Source: Erythroxylum novogranatense (lineage: Eukaryota; Streptophyta; Magnoliopsida; Malpighiales; Erythroxylaceae). Taken from it: a stretch of 64,000 nt of DNA. Below, in pieces: positions 1 to 9,134 of the stretch. The notes beneath the pieces are model-generated. The model saw nothing but the letters and a program-made list of their open reading frames with translations. It had not been told where the DNA came from and did not search any database. Positions within the stretch are counted from its first letter, which is position 1. Every line of letters starts with the position of its first letter. A program made the translations under genes and the position numbers. The DNA lies in NCBI GenBank assembly GCA_029891385.1, contig CM057235.1:7559001-7623000 (forward strand), in the 5' to 3' direction.

Positions 1-2
1 CG

Positions 3-1082
3 ATGGATCCGCAGTTTTTCCAGGCTTTTGCCCAGGCATTCACCTTGGCCATGGGACAGGGATCTCAGGCTCCAGCGCCAACTCCAGTGATTAGGGGCGG
101 GCAGTATGAGAAGTTACGGAAGTATGGTGCGGTGGACTTTCATGGTACCACTAATCCTGAGGAAGCTGAAGCTTGGATGAAAAGAACAGAGAGGGTCCTG
201 GTGCAGATGAAATGCACAGATGAGGAAAAGCTTGAGTATGCAGTGAGTCTATTGTAGGGGAATGCTCTTCACTGATGGGAGTCGGTGTCACAAAGTCAGG
301 CGGTACCTCCCGTGTTGTCATGGAGAGATTTTGGAGAATTATTCAGGAAAAAGTACTTCTCCCGGGTTTATATGCAAGAAAAGGCCAGAGAGTTTATGAA
401 TTTGGCTCAGAGAGAGCTGTCTGTTAGTGAGTATGAGCTGAGATTCACCCAACTGTCTCGGTATGCAGCATATATGGTGGCTAATGAAGAAGACAAGTGC
501 AGAAAGTTTGAAGGAGGCCTCCACCTGGGAATCAGGGAGAAGGTAGTGATTCATAATTTCTCGATTATCGGTAATGGTGGATGCGGCACTCAGCGAAAAA
601 CCGAGAACATCGAGACGAGGGTGGCAGGAAAAGAAAGGGTAGAGAGCGGTTTCTAGGAGAGGGGTAGTGTTGAGACAGACTTCGAGGGTGAGAAGAGTTT
701 TCGTGTGCAGAGTCCGGGAGGCAGTAGTGCCCCTCAGCAGAGCAGGCAATTCAGAGCAGAGTTAGTGCAGGCCTCCTCAGTGGGAGGAAACAGCAGGACA
801 GAGAGAAGCAAGAACCCGACCCCTCTATGTGAGCATTGTGGGAACCCACATCGGGGTGAATGTCGTAAATTGTCAGGTGCTTGCTTCAAGTGTGGAGAGA
901 AGGGACACATAATTAGAGACTATCCTCTGTGGGCCCGAGGGGCAGGATCTCAGTCACAGGCTCAGAGGAGAGTGGAGACAATGGGGACCGACCGGTTTAC
1001 AGGTGGGCGATTACAGGTCGATGAAGAAGCCCATTCCTCCGTGGAGAACGAGAGGCAAGCCGAGGCTCGGTATTTGCTATGA
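3..1082 (+). pseudogene. gag: gag (capsid and nucleocapsid) of the Tekay-like element
   Basis: One reading frame runs across the segment, broken by stops at 255-257 (TAG), 273-275 (TGA) and 654-656 (TAG). The first part carries the retrotransposon gag core: AVDFHGTTNPEEAEAWM near residue 45, then WRDFGELFRKKYFS and QRELSVSEYELRFTQLSRYA. The last part (705-1082) has cysteine clusters CEHCGNPHRGEC and CFKCGEKGHIIRDY. The second is a CCHC zinc knuckle whose final Cys is replaced by Tyr. Gag packages element RNA in cytoplasmic particles. The first two stops fit CAG to TAG and TGG to TGA, as expected from C-to-T decay of methylated DNA. The true start may lie upstream of the window. Confidence 0.85.
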
Positions 1083-2601
1083 CTCGAGAGGAGGTGCAGC
1101 CACACCGGACGTTATTCTTGGTATGGCTCGACTTTTCATTCGATGTTTATGTTCTCTTTGATTCGGTTCCACCCATTCCTTTGTCTCTGCAGTGTGTTAT
1201 TGCACGGTATGCGGTCGGTTCTTTTGGATGAGTTTACGTTTGTTAGTACTGCTGTTAGGGAGGTCATTATCGTGGCCGGATCTTCGAGATTGTGAGCTTG
1301 TGATTGATGGATCTAGTTTCGTAGTAGATCTGCTACCTCTAGATCTGAAGGGGTTAGATGTGATCGTCGGAATGGACGTGATGGAGAAGTATAAGGCGAA
1401 GCTGGATTGTGGTAAAAAGGAAGTGGAATTTGATCTGGGTGAGGGTCAGAAAGTAGTTTTTAGAGGAGATAGAAAATTGACGCCGCCACGACTTGTTTCA
1501 GCTTTGTTAGCTGATAGACTGATGGGAAGAGGCTGTGAAGCCTTCTTGGCGTGTGTTCTGGATACTAGTGTGAAGGAGAGTAAGGTGGAGGATATTCCCA
1601 TTGTGAGGGAATTTCCTGATGTGTTTCCTAAGGAGTTGCCCGGTTTGCCACAGGAGAGGGAGATTGAGTTTGCTATTGATTTGGCTCCTGGGACAGCTCC
1701 TATTTCGATTCCACCTTATAGGATGGCTCCAGCTGAGCTGAAGGAGCTGAAAGAACAGTTGAAGGATTTGTTAAAGAAGGGATTCATTAGGCCGAGTTTC
1801 TCACCCTGGGGAGCGCCGGTCTTGTTTGTTAGAAAGAAAAATGGAACCTGGAGAATGTGCATTGACTACAGGAGGCTAAATAAAGTGACAGTGAAAAACA
1901 AGTATCCATTACCCCGGATAGATGACTTGTTTGATCAGCTGCAAGGAGCAATGGTTTTCTCCAAGATTGATCTCAGGTCTGGCTACCATCAACTCAGGAT
2001 TAAGGAGTCTGATGTGAGCAAGACAGCCTTCCGGACTCGGTATGGCCATTATGAGTTTTTGGTTATGCCATTTGGACTGACCAATGCTCTTATTGCTTTT
2101 ATGGATTTGATGAACAGGGTCTTTAAGGACTTTTTAGATCAGTTTGTTATCGTGTTTATCGATGACATTCTGGTGTATTCCAGGAGTGAGGGAGATCATG
2201 AGGAGCACTTGAGGATTGTATTGCAGAGACTGAGGGAGAGAGAATTGTATGCCAAATTCACGAAATGTGAATTTTGGCTGCGTGAGGTGGTCTTTCTTGG
2301 TCATATCGTTTCTGAGAATGGGGTACATGTAGACCCAAAGAAAGTTAAAGCTGTAGTAAATTGGCACGCTCCGACGACAGTGAAAGAGGTGAGGAGTTTT
2401 TTGGGATTAGCTGATTACTATAGGAGATTTGTGGAGGGATTTTCCTTGATTGCTGCTCCTTTGACTAAGTTGTTAAGGAAAAATCAGAAATTTGTCTGGA
2501 GTGATGAATGCCAGAGAAGTTTTGAGGAGCTGAAGCACAGATTGACTAGTGCTCCAGTTCTAGCTTTGCCCACAGGAGATGGGAGTTTTTTCTGTGTATA
2601 G
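1083..2601 (+). pseudogene. pol: protease remnant and reverse transcriptase of the Tekay-like element
   Basis: From 1083 the gag frame still reads FDVYVLFDS, the usual protease active-site region, but the expected D-[ST]-G is degraded. From about 1290 a second frame gives the protease tail ([13 protein letters not shown]), then the linker [17 protein letters not shown] and a full gypsy reverse transcriptase. Visible blocks are [42 protein letters not shown], the PFGLTNA block and the catalytic FIDDILVYS (F/YxDD type). The PFGLTNA block is altered to [10 protein letters not shown] where APAAFM is usual. The frame ends at 2601 because a run of six T at 2585-2590 holds one more T than the RNase H frame needs. 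Mid-level decay; the catalytic Asp pair is intact. Confidence 0.9.
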
Positions 2602-3144
2602 TGATGCTTCCAGAAAGGGGTTAGGATGTGGGCTTATGCAGGAAGATAAGGTGATAGCATATGCCTCACGGCAGCTAAAGCCTTATGAGGTGAATTATCT
2701 GACCCATGATTTGAAGTTAGCAGCAGTGATCTTTGCTTTGAAGATCTGGAGACATTATTTGTATGGGGTTCAGACCAGGATCTTCACAGATCACAAGAGT
2801 CTCAAATATTTGTTGAGACAGAAGGAGCTGAATTTAAGACAGAGGAGGTAGATTGAGCTGCTCAAGGATTATGACCTGTTAATTGAGTATCATCCGGGTA
2901 AGGCAAATGTAGTTGCAGATGCCTTGAGCAGGAAGTCTTCCATAGCATATGTGCAGACAGTCTATCTGCCTCTATTGGAAGAGATGGCTAAGCTCAGGAT
3001 CAGTTTGACGCAGAAAGAGTCTGATTGCATGATTGCTACTTTCAAGGTAAGACCGATCCTCAGAGAGAAAGTGAAAGAGTTGCAGGGTCAGGATCCCGAG
3101 TTGAGTAAGCTGCGGGAAGAGGTGCAAACGGTAAGGAGTCCGAC
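2579..3144 (+). pseudogene. pol: RNase H and pol linker of the Tekay-like element
   Basis: This frame resumes pol after the one-base slip in the T run near 2588. It encodes RNase [30 protein letters not shown] and [22 protein letters not shown], with the catalytic Asp of YSDAS present. A TAG at 2849-2851 stands where the family has Trp (RQRRWIELL), again a likely G-to-A change. The same frame continues with LKDYDLLIEYHPGKANVVADALSRK, the standard end of gypsy RNase H. A one-base loss near 3128 then moves the reading to the integrase frame that opens at 3145. Confidence 0.88.
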
Positions 3145-4050
3145 ATGGTGCTGAGTGATGATGGACTCCTGACAGTCAGAAATAGGCTCTGTATTCCTGA
3201 TGTCAAGGAGGTTAAATATGAGATTCTGGATGAGGCGCACAATGCACCTTATGTTATGCACCCAGGCAGTACCAGGATGTACAGGGATCTCAGAGAACAT
3301 TTTTGGTGGAGAGGTATGAAGAAAGATGTGGCTGAGTATGTGAGCAAGTGTCTGGTGTGTCAGCAGGTCAAGGCTGAACATCAGGCACCTTCAGGCCAAT
3401 TGAGGCCATTATCCATTCCTGAGTGGAAATGGCAGAAAGTGACTATGGATTTTTTGATGGGATTGCTCAGGACCAGTAGGAGGCATGATGCCATATGGGT
3501 GATTGTAGATAGATTGACAAAATCAGCTCATTTTTTGGCAATCAGACAGACAGATCCTCTGCATGTGCTAGCTAAGAAGTACATTGACGAGGTTGTGAGA
3601 TTGCATGGAATCCCAGATTCGATTGTATCTGATCGGGACCCTCGCTTTACTTCGAGATTTTGGGGCAGTTTGCAGGAAGCTATGGGCACTAAGTTAAGTT
3701 TCAGTACTGCTTTCCATCCTCAGACCGATGGTCAGTCTGAGAGGACCATTCGGACTCTAGAGGGAATGCTCAGGGCTTGTGTGATGGATTTTCGAGGAGC
3801 TTGGGATGAACACTTGCCTTTGATCGAATTTGCATATAATAATTCGTATCATTCGAGCATTCAGATGGCTCCTTATGAGGCTCTATATGGGAGGAGATGT
3901 AAGACTCCAGTGTGTTGGGATGCAGAGGGAGACAGGAGACTTTTGGGTCCAGAGTTGATACAGATGACCGTTGATAAGGTCAATTTAATTAAGCAGAGGC
4001 TGAAGGCAGCTCAGGACAGGATGAAGAGCTATGAGGATGAAGAGCTATGA
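3145..4050 (+). pseudogene. pol: integrase of the Tekay-like element (zinc finger and catalytic core)
   Basis: The reading contains the integrase HHCC zinc finger (H of EAHNAPYVMHPG and the CLVCQQVKAEHQ pair) and the rve catalytic core. Catalytic acidic residues sit in VIVDRLTKSAHF, SIVSDRDPRFTS and TDGQSERTIRTLEGMLR, the DDE triad. YNNSYHSSIQMAPYEALYGR is the conserved post-core block of plant gypsy integrases. The enzyme would insert the cDNA into chromosomes in the nucleus. The frame closes at 4050 only because the 16-base unit ATGAAGAGCTATGAGG is repeated in tandem at 4021-4052, which shifts the frame. The core itself is continuous. Confidence 0.92.
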
Positions 4051-4465
4051 GGATGCTCATAGGAAAGAGATGGAGTATGAGGTCGGCGATAAGGTGTTCC
4101 TTAAGACTTCTCCGTGGAAGGGAATTCTGAGATTTGGAAAGAAGGGTAAACTGAGTCCGAGGTATGTGGGACCTTATGAGATACTGGAGAGGATTGGTCC
4201 GTTGGCTTACAAGTTAGCTTTACCTCCAGAGTTATCTCAGATTCATGATGTTTTCCATGTCTCAATGTTAAGGAGATACCGATCAGATCCGTCTCATGTC
4301 ATTCAAGCTGATGAAGTTCATTTGAGTGAGGATTTGAGTTATGAAGAGCTTCCAGTTCAGATTCTGGATACAAAAGAAAAGGTTCTCATGAATAAAACAG
4401 TACAGTTAGTAAAAGTGTTATGGAGGAACCATTCGGTGGAAGAGGCCACGTGGGAACTATTGTAA
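4031..4465 (+). pseudogene. pol: integrase C-terminal region and chromodomain
   Basis: After the 16-base duplication the protein resumes with RKEMEYEVGDKVFLKTSPWKG, SPRYVGPYEILERIGPLAYKLALPP and IHDVFHVSMLRRY, the usual gypsy integrase tail. It ends with ILDTKEKVLMNKTVQLVKVLWRN and VEEATWELL, a chromodomain of the Tekay type. Chromodomains of this group guide insertion through histone marks. A TAA at 4463-4465 ends the frame a little before the family end (AMKEKYPQLF is still readable after the stop). Confidence 0.88.
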
Positions 4466-4507
4466 GCTATGAAGGAGAAGTATCCTCAGCTCTTCATTGA
4501 TTCAGGT

Positions 4508-4547
4508 AAGAATTTCGAGGACGAAATTCTTTTAAGGGGGGAAGAAA
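4508..4547 (+). other. AGGA-loop inverted repeat plus polypurine tract of the Tekay-like element
   Basis: A perfect 10-bp inverted repeat (arms AAGAATTTCG and CGAAATTCTT) surrounds the four bases AGGA at 4518-4521. It is followed by TT and the purine tract AAGGGGGGAAGAAA (4534-4547) that directly borders the LTR. The purine tract primes plus-strand DNA synthesis. The linear motif is a familiar landmark of plant gypsy elements; the hairpin reading is mine. Confidence 0.85.
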
Positions 4548-7500
4548 TGTTAGACCCCGATCCCTTTTTTCCTATTATATAGGTTTGTAATTTAAATTGT
4601 CTTTTGGTTAGTATGAAATTAGGGTTTTATTAGATTTCCTAGTGATTAGAATAATTTGGGATTTTAGTGCAATAATTATTAATTGAAGGAATTTAGTTAA
4701 ACTAGAATTTTAATTTTGGTGTTAGATTTTAAAAGAATAAGAAAATGGTAGATTAGGCCATAAATAGTGTTAGGATAAATTAGGAAGTGTTTATAAGGTT
4801 TTAAGGCTTTAGGTTACTTAAGTGGGCTTTTAGGCTTTTGGAATGTTATTTAAATGATGGGGAAAGCAAGGAGGGAAAATGAAAAAGAAAGGAAGCAAGT
4901 GGGCTTTTAAGTGGGAGCCCACGAAATTATTAAATGGAAGGAGGGAAAATGAAAATTTTGGGAAAGTTTAAGTTAGAAGGAGGGAAAGTTGGACATTTGG
5001 GCTTTTAAGAGGGAGCCCACGAAAATTTAAGTTGGAAGGAGGGAAAATGAAAATTTGGGAAGGTTATAAGGAGGGAAACAACTTGGGCTTGAAGACTTGG
5101 GCTTAGGTTTTAAGTTAAAGAGTTAGGTTAATGAAGAGTTAGGGTTTAATGTAAGAAAGCTTAGGAAAGGGAGGGAGGCTAAGGAACCAACGAAAATTGA
5201 AGAAGAGGGAGGCTTTAGTGGAGTGATGTCATTTTTGCTTAGGTGAATAAGAGAGAAAGAAGCAAATTAGGTCAAAGTCATCAAAGAGAGGAGAGAGTGA
5301 GAAGGTTTCAAAAATTGAAAGAGAGGAGAGCTTGGAGAACGTTTTGACCATTAAAGAAGAAGAAGAAGAAGGGAGGTAGGTTTTTTAAGCTTTAGCAAGG
5401 AGGATTCAAGTAGTTTTATGTAAGAAGAAAGGAAGAGAAAGAGGATACTCCATCTTTAGCAAGAAAAAGAAGATTTCGTGGGTTTCCTACAAGGTAAGGA
5501 AATTCGAATTTCTTGGTTATATTGTTAGGGATTTTATCTTTTTTGTTTCATATTGGTGATTAGAAGAGTGATTAGAAGGAGATGTTGTTGGAGGAGAAAA
5601 AAATCAGATTGTGTAATTGATTTGGTAGAGTTTTGTTTTTCATGCTTTAAATGGATGATTGGAAAAGGTTTTAGAGAAAGAATGAGAAGGGAAAGAGTAT
5701 CCTATCATTAGAAATTGGTAGGGTGATGCCGTGGGTTTCATGAGGGAAGGAGAAGTTGAAATTTCATGGCTTTATTATTAGGGTTTGTCTAATGGTGGTT
5801 TAGGGAGTGTGTTGTGAAAGAAAAATGAAAGAAGAAAAGTTAGGGAAGCTTGGTGAAAAAAATCAGCATGCATGGATGGCTCTAGGGTTGAGAATTTTCA
5901 AAAATAATGGATTAAATTGAGAGAAGTTTGAGTTAATATAGCATAGGAATGGTATAGGAAAGGTTTAGGTGAGGTTATGTAGATTGAAAGTCAAGTTTTT
6001 TACATTCTTGAAAATTCCAGCATTGTGCTCTTTGATTAATTAGACTTGTTATTCTTTGATTAAGGTCAATTAAGACATTTGGAGCTTGAGGAAGGACAAG
6101 TTAATCAATTGCCAAGCCAAAGAAGTCAAGGTGGGTAACTTTTTAATAATTGAGTAATGAGCTACTTAAATATCTCTTAAATGGTTTCCTATGATTTTCA
6201 AAGTTTGAATGAAGTGGTAATTATGATAGTTTAAATATGTATTATGTGCCTTTTTATGTAAATACATTGTGTAACTATGTATAAATTGTTTGTCAAGATT
6301 ATGTGAAGTGAATTGTTGTAAGGGCCAATTGTGGCCAATCTTTATGAATAGTGTAATGTTTGGAAAATTGATTGAAAGTGAAAAGACTTGAATATGTGAT
6401 TTTGGATGAATGCCTAAGGTAAAATTGCATGATTACTTGGGTTTGTAGTGATCCCTCTGTTAGCAAGTGAGCACTTATGCATTAGGCTTCTCCCTTTTGC
6501 CTTGCTTAGTGGCATAGGAGTTCAAATCGAGACTCCCTCTCATTCACGGCTACACATGGTCGCTTATCGGACATGTGTAGTACGTCTGTTAGATCACTCA
6601 AACCATTTGATATGTGATTTTGTGTTATTATATGACATTCGTTGATTTTGTTGTAAATGTTTTATTGTATTAGAAACTGAAGTTGTTGAATATTGACTTG
6701 AAATTAAATTGTTGATGCATGCTTTAGCTTATGCTTAATTATTAACTGTTACCCACGGAGTGTCGTGCTTACCCCTTCCTCCTCCACAGGTATTGAAGCG
6801 AGAATCGGGTCGTCGCGCCGGGAATAAGGCATTACTCCGATGCTTTTGATTTTGAAGTCATACTTTTGAAAACAATGCTTTGGCTAGCATTTTAGACAAA
6901 GATTGGATTTGTAAACTTTCTTTGAAATTTTGATTTATCCGGGCTAAAATGCTCTTTAAAGCATTGTATTTGCTTATTTAATGTAAATATTAAAGGTGTT
7001 GAAGTTTCCATTGTATATTGTATATGTTTAAGCATGTATGGATGTATGTTTGTAAAAGCAAGCATGAGCTTGTAGTTTCTTTATGATATGGAAATGGGAT
7101 GATGTTTAGGAGTTAGGTTAGATATCTAAGATTGCGTTGTTGCCTTTTGAATTGGTGTTGGGACAATTGTAGTTAGATGTTGGTGTGAAATTGGAAGATA
7201 GAAGTGTTTTTTTTTGTAGGTGGAAGTTGGGTTGAATTGAAAATTTGGCTAGAGCATTTTAAGGGGAGGTGCTGTCCATTTTTTAAAAATGGGCAGCCAC
7301 CTACTTTGGTTTTAGAGCATGTTAGAGTAGGAATTTGAGCGGGAGTATTTCTTAAAGTTTATAGAGCTTGTCAAGATCTTTAAAACGGTATAAATTTTAA
7401 CCTAAGATGAAAAAGTTATAGGCATTTGAAAATTTCTGATTACTATTCATTTGGTCATTTTTACTATTCATATGGTAATTAACTAGACAATACCTTTAAT

Positions 7501-8097
7501 CAAGTTTCTACTTCTTTTAATGATTGAAATGACTTTTGTTTTCTTCATGAAAGTTGTAAAACATCTTTTAATTCTTCCAAAGGTAAAATAGGGCATTTTT
7601 CGCTTTTGATATCAAAAGATATGAATTTTCAAACTTTTGGCATGGTGTAAGCGAAATTGAGTTAGGCTAAAATGTGAAAACCATTTATGACCTTCTTAAC
7701 ATATGTATGCGTTAAATCCTTCTAACATTTTCTATCCCTTTTTGGTTAAGTGAGAGTGTCGGGTCTTCGTTGGACTTTATGGCCGATGTGTGTCGGTTTT
7801 GTGCGAAATTGCATTTTTGTGAGATATAAAGATCCGATTGAGGCGTTTTCTATTTTCATTTGACCTAGTGGCATGGAATTTCGGATTAGCTTAGGCATAG
7901 GAGTAATTATGGGCCCTAAGCAGATCAAATTTTACTGGAGGATAATTAGGGTAAATTTATCCAGTTTATTCGGATGACATGCACTTAAGTTCCATTCGAG
8001 GTTTCCTCAGTGGTGAGGAATCCCTTCCTCGTGGGATGCGCATTCAGATGTCACGTAGGACGTCGGACACGTGTCGCACCAAGGAGGGGTTCCAACA
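4548..8097 (+). repeat. 3' LTR of the Tekay-like chromovirus
   Basis: The LTR starts TGTTAGACCCCGATCCC directly after the purine tract and appears to end TTCCAACA, just before the second element's integrase resumes at about 8100. The first kilobase is purine-rich and holds several copies of the words GGAGGGAAAATGAAAAT and AGTGGGAGCCCACGAAA (about 4860-5060). The segment near 6730-6840 (cleaner, CpG-containing, with GGTCGTCGCGCCGGG) resembles the conserved R/U5 end of Tekay LTRs. No credible coding region lies inside. The right end is inferred, since the 5' LTR is not in view. Confidence 0.75.
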
Positions 8098-9134
8098 CCA
8101 AGTGTATGGTGTGCCAGCAAAACAAGTATTTCACGCTTTCTCCGGTGGGGTTACTACAGCCTTTTCCAATTCCAGAGGCTATTTGGGAGGATGTGTCGAT
8201 GGACTTCATTGAAGGACTTCCAACATCACATGTGTATGATTCTATTTTTTTGTGGTTGATCGTTTGACAAAATATGCTCACTTTATAGCTATTAAACATC
8301 CCTATACGACTGCAAAAGGGGAATTTTTTTTGTAATAATGTGGTGAAGTTGCATGGTTTTCCACGCTCTATTGTGTTGGATCGGGATAAGATTTTTTGAG
8401 TCAATTTTGGAGTGAGTTGTTCAGGTTGCAGCAGATAACTTTGCGGCATAGTACCGCATATCGTCCTTAAACGGATGGGCACATGGAGATGGTGAACCGC
8501 TGTGTTGAGACATACCTTCGTTGTTTTGCAAATGGGCAGCCTCATTTATTGGCAAAATGTCTGGCATGGGTGGAGTTATGGTACAACACCTCTTACCACA
8601 CGGCTGTCCACTATTCTACTTTCAAAGTTGTCTATGGAAGAGATCCACGACCTGTGATCCGCTACGGATTAAATGAAACTGCAAATTCAGAGTTGGAAAC
8701 GCAGTTACTGACTTGTAATATGATGTTGGATGGATTGAAGGGGCACCTGGAGATAGCTCAAAATCGTATGATAAAAGAGGTTGATGCCAAGAGATGTGAA
8801 GTGGTTTTTGCTATTGGGGATTGGGTTTTTGTGAAGCTCCATCCTTATCATTCCAAATCCTTGGCTCGCAGGTTTAATGAGAAGTTGGCTCTCAGATATT
8901 ATAGGCCATATGAGGTTGTTCAACGCATAGGGGAAGTGGCATATAAGTTGAAGTTACCTCCCACTTCATCCGTGCACCCAGTTTTCCATGTGTCTCAACT
9001 TCGAGCAGCAGTGGGATCCTCTTTTCCACCATAAGATATATCTCCAGTTTTTTCTAGCAACATGGAGTGGGACGTTGAGTCGGATAAAGTACTCAATGTT
9101 CATCCAACTAATGGTGAATCTACCATGGAAGTTC
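8098..9134 (+). pseudogene. pol: integrase of the second chromovirus, frameshifted
   Basis: The reading starts at the second half of the zinc finger (CMVCQQNKY) and gives [19 protein letters not shown], the start of the catalytic core. A one-base insertion in the T run near 8245-8251 shifts the frame. IVLDRDKIF and the block ending TDGHMEMVNRCVETYLRCF follow with further frame and stop lesions; the core Asp and Glu regions are recognisable. The clean frame 8483-9034 covers the post-core region (WYNTSYHTAVHYSTFKVVYGRDP) and the tail (YRPYEVVQRIGEVAYKLKLPP, HPVFHVSQLR). A stop at 9032-9034 precedes the chromodomain linker, which reads on to 9134, where the solo LTR begins. Confidence 0.85.

Larger units (their letters stand above)
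1..8097 (+). mobile_element. Tekay/Del-like Ty3/gypsy chromovirus, 5' end outside window
   Basis: The window opens inside gag and runs through nucleocapsid, reverse transcriptase, RNase H, integrase and a C-terminal chromodomain, the domain order of a Ty3/gypsy chromovirus. A purine tract follows at 4534-4547, then a long LTR starting TGTTAGACCCC. The order and the extended integrase tail fit the Tekay (Del) clade, known for LTRs of several kilobases. The element is dead: gag has three in-frame stops and pol has several indels. Its right end lies inside the integrase zinc finger of another chromovirus, so it is the younger of the two. The 5' LTR is left of the window. The right boundary rests on where the host integrase reading frame resumes. 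Confidence 0.9.
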
